Positions 28,956 through 37,068 of a DNA stretch of 64,000 nt are shown here, piece by piece. Under the pieces are notes generated by a model. It was not told the DNA's origin. It searched no databases and saw nothing but the letters and a program-made list of their open reading frames with translations. The DNA is from Pseudomonas cichorii. Its GTDB lineage: Bacteria; Pseudomonadota; Gammaproteobacteria; Pseudomonadales; Pseudomonadaceae. Within the stretch, counting starts at the first letter, position 1; every line of letters starts with the position of its first letter. A program made the translations under genes and the position numbers. Location: contig NZ_CP074349.1 of the NCBI RefSeq assembly GCF_018343775.1, positions 920,001 to 984,000 on the forward strand, in the 5' to 3' direction.

Positions 28956-30547
28956 TATGGTTTCCTCCTGTGATTCCCTTGTGGGTCGATGAACTCAGCC
29001 CCCGAAGGTAGGCGGGCGAATTGCTCATCGGTCGAGATGGTGTAGACCGGTCCTTGAGAGGGTGACGGGCTGGGAACCTGCTGCTGCGCTTGGGGCGGTG
29101 TAGCGGGTGAAGCCTGCATTGTGCTGTCGAGCAACCCGTCTACGTCGAGCGCATCGAAGCCTTGGTTTGCCCTACGGTTATTGATGGTTGCTCTGCGAAG
29201 CGCCGCGGCCTGGCCGTTGTATCCGTTGATCTCCTTGATTCGCTGCTGGACGATCTTCGGATCTCGAATGTTGGTAAACAGCTCGTTCCATGCGCGTTGC
29301 GCATCCCCTTCGGTCTGGGTGCCTTTGTTTAGGCGCAGGCTCTCGTTGCGCAGCTTCTCCATGGTCGCCAGCATCGAGGCATAGTTGGCGCTGGTCTGGT
29401 CACTATCGCCGAACGCATTTCTGACCGCACTGGTGGCGTTGTCGACCAGGCCCAACTTCAGCGTTCCATCGCTGATCTGAGAGTCGATCTTGTCCAGCGC
29501 TCCGGTCATGGTCCTCACAGACCCTACGGCCTCAATGTCAGCGTCTTCCAGCTTTTGCAGGGCGGCAGGCAGGCCGCGGACGTTACGCTGGGCCTTCGCG
29601 GCTTCGGCTCTGTCCCGTTCCGATCTGGCATTTTTGGCATCGATGTCCGCTTGGATCTGCTGGCGCTTGAGGCCTTTCTCGTTGAGTGGGTCAGCCAGTC
29701 GCTGGTAGGCGGCCTGCTGCTCGGGCGTTGCATTCGGCGACGATGCCGCCTGAAATGCATCTTCCAGCCTCAGAGCCTGGCGCTGCTGCTGATCGGCAGC
29801 ACGACCGGCGCGACCGGCATCGATCTGGCCTTGCGCCGAGGCAACTGCACCCTGGAGGTTCTGTGTGTTTTGTTGGCGACCCTGATCGTAGAGCGCGTCA
29901 CTCAGGCTTGGTCGGCGACTGCTGTCACGAACCACGGTGAAATTCTGGTCCTGGGCGAGACGAGCATTGGCGAGGTTAAGCCGCTGGTTGTCTTGGTACT
30001 TCTGGCGCTCATCGTTTGCGCGTTGGAAGCGTGTCGAGGCCAATGCAGCATCACCGGGCTCTGCCTGGCTGAATGTGCCTATGCCATCGCCCATGTTTCT
30101 TACGGTGCCAAGATCGGCCAGGGTTCGAGGCTGATTAACTGCAGGTTGCTGTCCTGCACCAGATCGCCAGCCATCAGCCAGCGATGTCATGCGCTGAGCC
30201 TGTGGCACGTCGGGGGCAGTGAAGTTCGGGCCAACGGTGTTGATGCTTGAGGGGGCATCGCTGAATGATGCTTCGCCATTGCCTCCCACACCGGCATAGA
30301 TTGCTCTCTTGCCGTCACCAATGCCTGTTGGATAAGCATCGGCAAGACTGCGCGCAGGCGAGGCAGCGGCCATTTGTTGCGCGGCGCGACCAACAGGGCC
30401 GGTAGGTGCTGGCGTTGCGACTGGTACAGGCTTCGACAGGTACTGGGGGGAGTTGGTGGCGTCGAACGAGGTCTGTTTGCGCTTCGCGTCTGCTGCCTGG
30501 ACGATATCGCCGGCCAGAATCGGGTCGTAGTCTTTGCTGGTCGCCAT
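28955..30547 (-). CDS. Putative phage DNA-ejection / structural protein, coiled-coil
   Basis: 530 aa, Gln/Ala-rich with low-complexity N-terminus and extensive predicted coiled coil (about residues 170-330). It contains repeated DNA-transfer-protein-like stretches such as FRDSDQ/NELFTNIRDPKIVQ-type regions and a proline-rich linker near the end. It is the first gene of the two-gene block that includes the 756-aa protein. I infer a virion-internal role from pairing, size and composition. An inverted repeat (30575-30601) sits just upstream of the start. Confidence 0.55.
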   Translation of the reverse strand: MATSKDYDPILAGDIVQAADAKRKQTSFDATNSPQYLSKPVPVATPAPTGPVGRAAQQMAAASPARSLADAYPTGIGDGKRAIYAGVGGNGEASFSDAPSSINTVGPNFTAPDVPQAQRMTSLADGWRSGAGQQPAVNQPRTLADLGTVRNMGDGIGTFSQAEPGDAALASTRFQRANDERQKYQDNQRLNLANARLAQDQNFTVVRDSSRRPSLSDALYDQGRQQNTQNLQGAVASAQGQIDAGRAGRAADQQQRQALRLEDAFQAASSPNATPEQQAAYQRLADPLNEKGLKRQQIQADIDAKNARSERDRAEAAKAQRNVRGLPAALQKLEDADIEAVGSVRTMTGALDKIDSQISDGTLKLGLVDNATSAVRNAFGDSDQTSANYASMLATMEKLRNESLRLNKGTQTEGDAQRAWNELFTNIRDPKIVQQRIKEINGYNGQAAALRRATINNRRANQGFDALDVDGLLDSTMQASPATPPQAQQQVPSPSPSQGPVYTISTDEQFARLPSGAEFIDPQGNHRRKP

Positions 30548-30574
30548 GGGAGCGCTCCGGCTGAATGAGTGGGT

Positions 30575-30601
30575 GAGTCACAATTAGAGAATTTGTGACT
30601 C
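30575..30601. promoter_or_regulatory. Inverted repeat before the ejection-protein operon
   Basis: GAGTCACAA and TTGTGACTC are perfect 9-bp arms with a 9-nt spacer, 28 bp upstream of the 530-aa gene start and just after the small HTH-like gene that ends at 30634. This is a plausible operator for that protein or for another regulator. Confidence 0.5.
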
Positions 30602-30633
30602 ATGACCCGCTCACAACCGGTATCTGCGCTGAT

Positions 30634-30837
30634 TCAGTAGGCCGCCCGTTGCGGTCGTGGGCCGCGCCGAACCTCACCCAAAGCTTCGCTCCAGCTCATG
30701 CCCCGGTAGCGCCGCATCCTGAGCGCCTGCCACTTGATGCCCTGGATAAGCGCCCACTCTTTGGCTGGCCGTGTTTGGCCCGCAAACACCACAAGAGTGC
30801 TTGCTGAGCAGAAGGGATGATTGGTGATGTGCTGCAT
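30634..30837 (-). CDS. Small HTH-like protein, related to 25837-26088
   Basis: 67 aa. The segment IKWQALRMRRYRGMSWSEALGEVRR parallels LKWSTVKMRRHRGDNWTEALAPELRR of the protein at 25837-26088. It lies immediately upstream of the inverted repeat and the ejection-protein block on the same strand. A regulator of that block is plausible but unproven. Confidence 0.6.
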   Translation of the reverse strand: MQHITNHPFCSASTLVVFAGQTRPAKEWALIQGIKWQALRMRRYRGMSWSEALGEVRRGPRPQRAAY

Positions 30838-30955
30838 GGTCGGCCTCCAAGCTTGTGATGGCCTGTGTATATGTGACCGGGGCGGCTTTGGAACTCAGCC
30901 TGTTCTGGCCTATATCTAAGGCGGACAGACATGACTGTGGGAGGAACAGAGGCCA

Positions 30956-30977
30956 AAGCCCGGCTAAGGACGGGCTT
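30956..30977 (-). terminator. Terminator after the DUF2335 gene
   Basis: AAGCCCG and CGGGCTT with an 8-nt loop lie just past the stop codon at 30981 on the minus strand. The T-run is short. Confidence 0.6.
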
Positions 30978-30980
30978 AAA

Positions 30981-31568
30981 TTATCTTTTGCGTGCAGCTC
31001 TTTTCTTGGGAGGGCTTGGCTGCTCAGACCTAGCGGCAGCACGCTGCTCAAAAGCTCTCGGCACTACAAATATCCCTACCATACCGAGTAAGTCTAGAGT
31101 GCCAATTATGGCAGCCGCGACAGCGCTATATTGTGCAATCCATGCTGCAGCGCCTAAACCTGCGAGTGCTATACCGAAACCGAAGGTTTGCCCGATCCGA
31201 TCCTTCCAAATTGCGCCTGACAAGCTTTTCGACTGCATATGATGGTAATGCGCCTGCTCTCGCACTGCCATCTCAACAATAAGGCGTCTTGTATGCTCAT
31301 CGTAATTATTTAGCTGGTCGGGGTGAGGGAGCGGACCAGCATAGACTTCTTGCTGAAAGGCTATCTGAGCAACCATCTCTGGCTCTTTTTTTGCTGCGGC
31401 TGACAAAACGTTCTCTAGAATCGAGTGCTGTTCAGCAGTCAGTTCATCCCCAGATTTCAGGGATTTCATGAGTTGGGCTAACTCTTGTGAGTTGGCTTGA
31501 CCCGTTTCAGGAGGCTCTGCAGTCCGCCGCATGCCCGCTATGCTTTGACGTCTCGTCGTGCTGTTCAA
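30981..31568 (-). CDS. DUF2335-family membrane protein
   Basis: 195 aa. It carries the DUF2335 signature YAGPLPHPDQLNNYDEHTRR followed by MAVREQAHYHHMQ, then two close membrane segments (FGFGIALAGLGAAAWIAQY and AAIIGTLDLLGMVGIFVV) and a Lys/Arg/Pro-rich tail. The family is common on mobile elements and its role is unknown. A second ATG at residue 13 is an alternative start. Its 5' end overlaps the upstream 81-aa frame by 62 nt. Confidence 0.82.
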   Translation of the reverse strand: MNSTTRRQSIAGMRRTAEPPETGQANSQELAQLMKSLKSGDELTAEQHSILENVLSAAAKKEPEMVAQIAFQQEVYAGPLPHPDQLNNYDEHTRRLIVEMAVREQAHYHHMQSKSLSGAIWKDRIGQTFGFGIALAGLGAAAWIAQYSAVAAAIIGTLDLLGMVGIFVVPRAFEQRAAARSEQPSPPKKRAARKR

Positions 31569-31752
31569 TGGCTTTCCCTAAGTACTTCCCTGTCTCCTTC
31601 CAATAAGTGGCTATTGCCATGGAAGGACTGCTCGGTTTGGAGTGTTCCGAATAGTCACCTACTGGATACACATCCATGGCGCTGCCAATTGCACGCACCG
31701 TTCTGTTTTTCATGAAACCTGTGAGCATGTGATTCTCCTGGTCTGTCTCCAT
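31507..31752 (-). CDS. Small hypothetical phage-type protein
   Basis: 81 aa. Its pattern RTVRAIGSAMDVYPVGDY followed by a Trp-containing helix (MAIATYWKETGKYLGKAIEQH) resembles small proteins seen in Pseudomonas prophages. It overlaps the DUF2335 gene by 62 nt in another frame, unusual for this element, where 4-nt overlaps dominate; one of the two starts may be downstream. Function unknown. Confidence 0.55.
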   Translation of the reverse strand: METDQENHMLTGFMKNRTVRAIGSAMDVYPVGDYSEHSKPSSPSMAIATYWKETGKYLGKAIEQHDETSKHSGHAADCRAS

Positions 31753-31854
31753 GGTTCGTTACCACATCCAGACTCATTACCTATTTCTTCCCAGAAATCG
31801 GGCGATGGATTCTATACACCTAAACATGTTCCATCAAACAAACCTAGTGAATTT

Positions 31855-31893
31855 ACGCGCCACGAAATACGATCTCACGAAAACGTGGCGCGC
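31855..31893. repeat. Inverted repeat copy 1 (ACGCGCCACG type)
   Basis: The left arm ACGCGCCACGAAA and right arm GAAAACGTGGCGCG share the dyad CGCGCCACG/CGTGGCGCG around a ~20-nt centre. The second copy at 32065-32103 has the same arms but a largely different centre. Confidence 0.75.
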
Positions 31894-32064
31894 TATGAAC
31901 TATAGCTTAGTCGGATGCTGAGCAAAGGGGTTCCATCATTGCTTCGACTAATCGAGACGATTCTGAATGTCTATGGTTAAATACTTACGTTGGTAATGGT
32001 TTTTATCCTACAAAATCTCCTGATAGCGGCCTGTCATCCTTCATTTCTAGAGCATGGCAGGTGT

Positions 32065-32103
32065 CACGCGCCACGAAACGTGAGCAAGCGAAAACGTGGC
32101 GCG
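32065..32103. repeat. Inverted repeat copy 2 (ACGCGCCACG type)
   Basis: CACGCGCCACGAAACGTGAG then GCGAAAACGTGGCGCG; arms equal to copy 1, 210 bp away in the same orientation. It begins 26 bp after the stop codon of the 311-aa gene, so it could be a terminator or a protein-binding site. Confidence 0.75.
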
Positions 32104-32128
32104 AACGACCGAGGCGCTCCGGTCTACC

Positions 32129-33064
32129 TCAGCCAATCAGATTACACAGAATGGCCTCACTCTCTGCCATGTCGTCCCGCTCGCTGCTGACCAGATACCG
32201 GAAAACTGCCAGAGCTTCGGTCTTGTTCCGGGGCCGGATCTCCGCCAGCAGGCCGAACACAAACCAGTCCCGAGCGGTTGACTCGGCCCAGCCGTCGCTT
32301 GCGTCACGGTCGACCGCGTTGCGTAGCAGATAGAGCTGGTTCCAATAGCCCAGCTCATGCAGGCAGTCGGCCAGGGTGTTGGGCATCAGATCCGGGTGCG
32401 CCTTGAACCGCTCGGCCACCTCAGCCTTGTCGAAGTCTCCGAACTTCCCCGCCCGCTCCAAGCTTTGCAGCCCCGTGATACAGAACATGTCGGGCTCAGT
32501 TTCAGCAAGCGGGTCATCAAAGCGTGCATATGCCTCCAGGTGCAAGCCACGCGCACGAGTGGAGCTTTCAGCCAGCCGCTCCAGATCGCCAAACCCGAAC
32601 GACGACAGAGCGGCGAATGGATTGCCAGGATTGGTCATGACAATGAAGTCCCGGTACCGCTTTTCCAGTACATCCAGCGGCGTCTTGATCTTCTTGGCCG
32701 CCTGCATGGCCAGGTCGATCATGGCCGTCTGGCCGGTCTTGATTACGGAGTGGAGCCACAACACTGCGTCGACCTCCTTGTCACCTGTAACCCTCTGTTG
32801 CGGCGGCAGCTCCGGCACGCTGGGCAGTGTCTCGGTGCTGGACCTGATGGGCGGCAAGGTGAAGAAAGCGCGGTGGTGGGCGTTGTCGCGGCCGGCTCCC
32901 GATCTGGAAACGATCGTCTTCACCGTGCCTATGGCCAGCCCGGTCATGGCGGCAACCTCCCGGTATGAATGGCGCTTGCGCAGATCGATGACCCGTTGGC
33001 GCTGGTCTTCTGCAACCCCCTGTTTCAGCCTCTGCGCTTTGCAACCCGGTGTTTCAAAGCTCAT
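32129..33064 (-). CDS. Hypothetical protein with N-terminal HTH
   Basis: 311 aa. Residues about 20-50 (RVIDLRKRHSYREVAAMTGLAIGTVKTIVSRSG) form a resolvase- or sigma-like helix-turn-helix. The remainder is helical with no motif I recognise. It is the last gene of the long element operon; start and upstream stop overlap by 4 nt. It could be a regulator or a DNA-recognition protein. Confidence 0.75.
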   Translation of the reverse strand: MSFETPGCKAQRLKQGVAEDQRQRVIDLRKRHSYREVAAMTGLAIGTVKTIVSRSGAGRDNAHHRAFFTLPPIRSSTETLPSVPELPPQQRVTGDKEVDAVLWLHSVIKTGQTAMIDLAMQAAKKIKTPLDVLEKRYRDFIVMTNPGNPFAALSSFGFGDLERLAESSTRARGLHLEAYARFDDPLAETEPDMFCITGLQSLERAGKFGDFDKAEVAERFKAHPDLMPNTLADCLHELGYWNQLYLLRNAVDRDASDGWAESTARDWFVFGLLAEIRPRNKTEALAVFRYLVSSERDDMAESEAILCNLIG

Positions 33065-33420
33065 CGGCTTGCCTCCTGCAGAGCCTCGATCACAGACTGG
33101 ACGCCCGCCACGTAGCTGGGTGGTTTGCCATCCGTCGCACCGGTCAGGCGCTCGATCACTGTCGCCACCGGCATGGCGCTCAGTGATGAGGCCATATCGC
33201 AGGCCCAGGCGCGGCCCTTTAGGAACGTGTAGCGATCCGTCGGGCCGGTGGTGACGTGCCCGGTACTGCGTATCGGCGCTGGCGCAAGGGGGTGCAAAAC
33301 TTTTGCAGACCCCGCGGTAAGGCGCTGGCGGGAGTTCTCCAGTGCTTGATCGGCAAGGCGGCTCAGAGGCTGGCCAGCCTCACACAGTGGCGATGGGGTG
33401 GGTACGGATTGGGTGCTCAT
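33061..33420 (-). CDS. Hypothetical element protein
   Basis: 119 aa from the ATG at 33420, chosen because it overlaps the preceding stop by 4 nt. The C-terminal half contains RYTFLKGRAWACDMASSLSAM and ends VIEALQEASR. No family recognised. A longer frame upstream is rejected because it would overlap the neighbour deeply. Confidence 0.7.
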   Translation of the reverse strand: MSTQSVPTPSPLCEAGQPLSRLADQALENSRQRLTAGSAKVLHPLAPAPIRSTGHVTTGPTDRYTFLKGRAWACDMASSLSAMPVATVIERLTGATDGKPPSYVAGVQSVIEALQEASR

Positions 33421-33764
33421 TGGGCTGGCTCCATAGGCGTGTTTTCGTAGGTGGCGCGCAGGGCGGCGCCAGTCGGGCAGTAGCGAGCTGAGGGCGCGTA
33501 ACAGCTCTGACAGGTCAGAACGTGATTCAGGTACTGGTCGCGTGCCTTGCGCCATTCAGGTGAGGCGCTGGCGGCGTTTGGGCAGGTGTTCGGAATCGGC
33601 TTTGTGCTGTCGCGTGCAGGACTTGGTGCTGGAGCGCGCCCACCAGCCACAGGCGCCGCACTACGCTCGACCAGCGCCAGCCGCGGCCGGCTTTCCTGTC
33701 TCGGTTTTCCAGCGCCAGCAGAAGTCGGCGGTAGGCTCGCCAGCAGATCGGAAAGGAGGCTCAT
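33417..33764 (-). CDS. Small cysteine-containing element protein
   Basis: 115 aa. The N-terminus MSLLSDLLASLPPT is hydrophobic/Pro-rich. The C-terminal CQSCYAPSARYC pattern (CxxC-x7-C) suggests a small metal-binding knuckle, as in many small proteins of Pseudomonas mobile elements. It overlaps both neighbours by 4 nt. Confidence 0.7.
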   Translation of the reverse strand: MSLLSDLLASLPPTSAGAGKPRQESRPRLALVERSAAPVAGGRAPAPSPARDSTKPIPNTCPNAASASPEWRKARDQYLNHVLTCQSCYAPSARYCPTGAALRATYENTPMEPAQ

Positions 33765-34096
33765 GGCGCCACCTCGACCGATTTGCAGCTATGCCCAAAT
33801 GTGCCTGTGAAAAAAAATCGGGGGAACGGGGGAACAGTGGGAACAGCCAATGTTTCCGGGGCTTTCAGACGGGGTACGTGTTCCCCATCCGAAAAAGTGG
33901 GGAACAGTGATAACCAAATATCAGGAAAGACATGCGGCTTTATATTCAAAAACATGTTTGTGTTCCCCCTGTTCCCCAAACACTTAATAAGGGGGAACAG
34001 CTCAAAGCCCCGTATTTTCTGGCTGTTCCCCCGTTCCCCCTGTTCCCCAAGAAAATAGGTTCCTGTGTATTCGGGCATTGCGGTTTGGCGTGTCAT
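33761..34096 (-). CDS. Hypothetical protein encoded across the iteron-like repeats
   Basis: 111 aa. It overlaps the DUF927 gene (ATGA) upstream and the 115-aa gene downstream by 4 nt each, which supports translation. Its coding sequence contains about ten GGGGAAC-type repeats, giving an unusual Phe/Pro/Gly-rich sequence such as GEQGERGNSQ and VPPFPRFFF. Either it is a real coupled gene that also carries a replication origin, or the open frame is a by-product of the repeats. Confidence 0.5.
   Translation of the reverse strand: MTRQTAMPEYTGTYFLGEQGERGNSQKIRGFELFPLIKCLGNRGNTNMFLNIKPHVFPDIWLSLFPTFSDGEHVPRLKAPETLAVPTVPPFPRFFFTGTFGHSCKSVEVAP
33817..34048. repeat. GGGGAACAG iteron-like cluster, candidate replication origin
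   Basis: About ten copies of GGGGAACAG or close variants. Plus-strand copies: 33821, 33828, 33838 and 33897, and 33991. Complementary copies (TGTTCCCC): around 33878, 33961 and 33969, and three in 34021-34048. The middle (33905-33960) is AT-rich. Position is next to the DUF927 helicase and primase genes. Phage P4 alpha protein binds GGTGAACAG iterons, which is a striking resemblance of motif and gene neighbourhood; function here is inferred. Confidence 0.65.
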
Positions 34097-35889
34097 TGAG
34101 CTGCGCCCTCGGTGTCTGCCGCCTCAGCATCGACGACGTAAAGGCGCGCTGAGCCGTTGCCAGGCAAGCGGTACTTCTTGGTCTTGCGGCTCTCCCGGTC
34201 GGTGTCTCGCTTGGCCAAGACGCCAGCGGCTTCCAGCGCCTTAACCACCCGGCTCAGACCGTAGCCGTTCGCGGCCTCAACCAGTCCGGACTTGTTGAAC
34301 AGATACAGCCGCTTGGTGCCGATCACTTCCCAGTACCCGGCACGGTTGAATACCTTGGTGTCGGGCATGGGGTCATCCACGTCCGAGAATCGGCTACTGC
34401 CGTGCTTGTCGATGAAGTCCAAGATGCCGGCGAGGATCTGGCGGTCTTCGGCGTTGCCGCTGCCTACTCGGTCCAGCCATTCCCCGTACAGCAGAAGGCA
34501 GTCGGCCAGGGCGCTGCCCGGCGCCCAAGGAAGCAGGCCGTACTCGATGGCCATTTCCCCGGCCAGAGCGATCACTGCGAATCGATCCGCCACCCGGCCG
34601 GCCTGGGCGTTGTCCTCGGTGAACCGGACGCGCACGCCGGCGAAGTCCTGCAGCAGCCCGGCCTTGTCGAAGTCGATCAGCAATTTCTCTACAAAAGCCG
34701 GCCCAAGGTGGCCGTGGTGGGCGCCCACTGCGACAGTCAGCGAACGGTGAAAGTCCGCGCCCAGCAGCCCGTGGAGTTCGTCGAAGGCACGGTGCCTGCG
34801 GGTGCCGGCGTTCACGTCGACCATGCGCAGCTCGGCGCCAGCGTGGGCGCTGTTACCGCTGATGGCCGCATGTTCGGACAGGGACCGTTCGCCGCTGGAG
34901 AGCGCCAGCAGTCGCCAACTCAGCTTGCCCCTGGCGCCACGGTCGCGGGTCATGGTGCCCTTGCCTTGCCCGTTGGCGAGGCTGTAAGCCATCTCCTGTA
35001 CGCGCTTGGGATCGGCGCGCTTGATCTCGTCCAGCGGCAGCATGGTGTCATTGCGGCTCGATGCCTCAATCTCCAGACCACCCTTGCTCAAATCCCAAGA
35101 CGCGGCGAACACTCCGGGGTCGCCCCACACTGACGAGCCGATCAGTTGCGCCAGCGACTTGCCGCTAGAACTGTCTCCCACCAGGTGAACACCGCCGCCC
35201 AGCACGCCCACCAGACTCAACAAAGGGCCGGCCAACGCGCAACCGATTGCCAAGGTCAGTACCGGGTTGCCCTCGCATTTGGCTGCGACCTCGGTTTTCC
35301 AGCCCTCCAGTTCGCCGCGGCGACTGAATAGCACTTGGGCCTGGGCACTGGCCTGATACCGCACCTTGTCACTGCCAATGGTTCGACCAGGCAGCACGAA
35401 TGCCCCCGACTCATGCCACCCCGGTCTGCTGGTGGTGGCGAATACTTCGGCCGGGCGCTGATCGAGCAGGTACTCCATGAACAGGCCGCGCTTCTTGATG
35501 GCGATGATGACGCCCATGCCGAACAACTGGCGCCGGGCGTCCTCTCCGCTGCCGCCGAACACTTCCATGGGGATGATCCATTCTTTGGCGCCGCTGTCGG
35601 TCAGCAGGCGCAGCAATCGGCCCTCGCTGCCGTCGTCGCTATTGGTGGTGCGCGCAACCACGGTTACAGGAGTGGAGACCCACTCATCGACAGTGGGCCT
35701 GCCGGTGTCGTCTTCTGACTCATCGTCGCCGGCCGGGCGCTTGTAGCCGTGCCAGTACACGCCGGGCTTGAGGCGACGCCCCTTCTCATTGGTAACCCAC
35801 TGCTCGTACACCGCCCAGCAGGGCCGCTCAGGCTCGACTGCTGGCGCGTCCGGGCGCAGGTTGATGACGTTGTTTTCAGGCGATGCCAT
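34093..35889 (-). CDS. DUF927-domain helicase-like protein
   Basis: 598 aa. The DUF927 ATPase core carries Walker A GDSSSGKS (about residue 240) and a Walker B-like LPLDEIKR. The family is linked to phage-type replicative helicases, as in the C-terminal half of P4-like alpha proteins. The C-terminus has a winged-helix-like region (SRVVKALEAAGVLAKRD). It overlaps the Toprim primase by 14 nt, so the two act as a split primase-helicase. The iteron-like cluster begins just downstream. Confidence 0.88.
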   Translation of the reverse strand: MASPENNVINLRPDAPAVEPERPCWAVYEQWVTNEKGRRLKPGVYWHGYKRPAGDDESEDDTGRPTVDEWVSTPVTVVARTTNSDDGSEGRLLRLLTDSGAKEWIIPMEVFGGSGEDARRQLFGMGVIIAIKKRGLFMEYLLDQRPAEVFATTSRPGWHESGAFVLPGRTIGSDKVRYQASAQAQVLFSRRGELEGWKTEVAAKCEGNPVLTLAIGCALAGPLLSLVGVLGGGVHLVGDSSSGKSLAQLIGSSVWGDPGVFAASWDLSKGGLEIEASSRNDTMLPLDEIKRADPKRVQEMAYSLANGQGKGTMTRDRGARGKLSWRLLALSSGERSLSEHAAISGNSAHAGAELRMVDVNAGTRRHRAFDELHGLLGADFHRSLTVAVGAHHGHLGPAFVEKLLIDFDKAGLLQDFAGVRVRFTEDNAQAGRVADRFAVIALAGEMAIEYGLLPWAPGSALADCLLLYGEWLDRVGSGNAEDRQILAGILDFIDKHGSSRFSDVDDPMPDTKVFNRAGYWEVIGTKRLYLFNKSGLVEAANGYGLSRVVKALEAAGVLAKRDTDRESRKTKKYRLPGNGSARLYVVDAEAADTEGAAQ

Positions 35890-36754
35890 GGGCTTTGCTC
35901 CATACGGCGAGATCGTTGTAATCCGTCAGGCTCAGCGGCGCATCGGCGGGCCATTCTGGGAAGGTCACGAGCGCCCCGGCAGCGGCTGCGGCGGCATTGG
36001 CGAAAGTGCGGCCGGGGTTGCCGTCGGTTTGGCGGTCGTCGTCGCCAGCGATGATGATCTGCAGGTCGGGGTACTTGGCTCGGAGCGCCAGCGCCACCGG
36101 TTTGAGATTGCCGGCGTTCATCGCGGCGGCTACGGCATAGCCGCTCTGGTGGAGCGTGGCGGCGGTGGCCCAGCCTTCGCAGATGCAAAGCGCCTGGCCT
36201 GGCACGATGACGCCCAGCGGGGAATGGCAACCCTGAATCTTGCCGCCGAACAGGAAGCGCTTGCCGCCGTCCCGGGCGATCCGCTGCAGGTTGACCAGCA
36301 GACCGTTGGCGTAGAGCGGGATCAGCAGGTCATCACCGCGCTGGCGCAGCCCGTGCGCTCGAACACCCTTGGCCACCAGATAGGGATGCGTCGGATCTGC
36401 GCGGCGAGCGCTGCCCCACCAGCGCTGTGCGACCTCTGCCGCCTGCCGCTGCCGGCGCTGGCGCTCTACCTCTCGCCGGCGCCGGGCCTCCTCGATGCGC
36501 TGGCGCACCTGCTCAGCTTCGTGCGGGTCGGCCGGCTCTCGGCTACACCAGGTGCTGGTGCCGCCTTCCTTCCAGCTACCGAACGCGCCGGATGCGATTG
36601 TGTCGAGGAACAGCACATACCAGCCGTTCTGCGAGCCTTTTCGGTCGCCCGGAACGTGGAACCGGTGAATCTCGCCATCGCCTTCGGGCAGCCAATCGAG
36701 CCGGCCAGAGGCGGCCTGCAGGGCGTCACGGAAAAGAACGGCCGCATCATTCAT
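35876..36754 (-). CDS. Toprim-domain phage primase
   Basis: 292 aa. An N-terminal region with FGSWKEGGTSTWC resembles the primase zinc/DNA-binding part; the central HPYLVAKGVRAHGLR is typical of P4-type primases. The Toprim fold is indicated by LCICEGWATAATLH (catalytic Glu) and IIAGDDDRQTDGN (Asp cluster). It probably primes replication of the element with the DUF927 helicase. It overlaps the 90-aa gene upstream by 8 nt. Confidence 0.88.
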   Translation of the reverse strand: MNDAAVLFRDALQAASGRLDWLPEGDGEIHRFHVPGDRKGSQNGWYVLFLDTIASGAFGSWKEGGTSTWCSREPADPHEAEQVRQRIEEARRRREVERQRRQRQAAEVAQRWWGSARRADPTHPYLVAKGVRAHGLRQRGDDLLIPLYANGLLVNLQRIARDGGKRFLFGGKIQGCHSPLGVIVPGQALCICEGWATAATLHQSGYAVAAAMNAGNLKPVALALRAKYPDLQIIIAGDDDRQTDGNPGRTFANAAAAAAGALVTFPEWPADAPLSLTDYNDLAVWSKAHGIA

Positions 36755-37019
36755 GGGCTACCCCCGCAAACACCCGGCAGACTTGACCGTTATTGACGGC
36801 ATGCCAGTGGGTGGTGTCGTCGATCCACGCGGCAGGGCGAGACTCTACGACAGCGCCAGCACTGCGGATAACTACCCGACCGCACTCTGCATCGGCAGCC
36901 GTCAAAAATGGCCCCAGCAGCGGCTTGGGCACTTTCGGATGAACTACAAAAAACAGCTCGTTGGCTTTTTTCAGGCAAGCCGATCCCGTCGGCGCAAGTG
37001 CGCCGTTTTGAACTTTCAT
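36747..37019 (-). CDS. Hypothetical element protein
   Basis: 90 aa. Starts at 37019 with a GGGAGAA ribosome site after a 49-bp gap, the largest gap within the operon, so it may have its own translation start or internal promoter. The sequence (FFVVHPKVPKPLLGPFLTAADAE) has no family I can name. Its stop overlaps the primase start by 8 nt. Confidence 0.7.
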   Translation of the reverse strand: MKVQNGALAPTGSACLKKANELFFVVHPKVPKPLLGPFLTAADAECGRVVIRSAGAVVESRPAAWIDDTTHWHAVNNGQVCRVFAGVAHE

Positions 37020-37068
37020 GTTTTTCTCCCTGGGCCTATACGGCCAGGTTGCTATTCAGCGAAATGAG

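Larger units (their letters stand above)
31753..32128. other. Intergenic region with twin inverted repeats
   Basis: 376 bp without a gene between the end of the long replication operon and the DUF2335 block. It contains two related large inverted repeats at 31855-31893 and 32065-32103, and must hold the promoter of the DUF2335 block. Confidence 0.7.
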
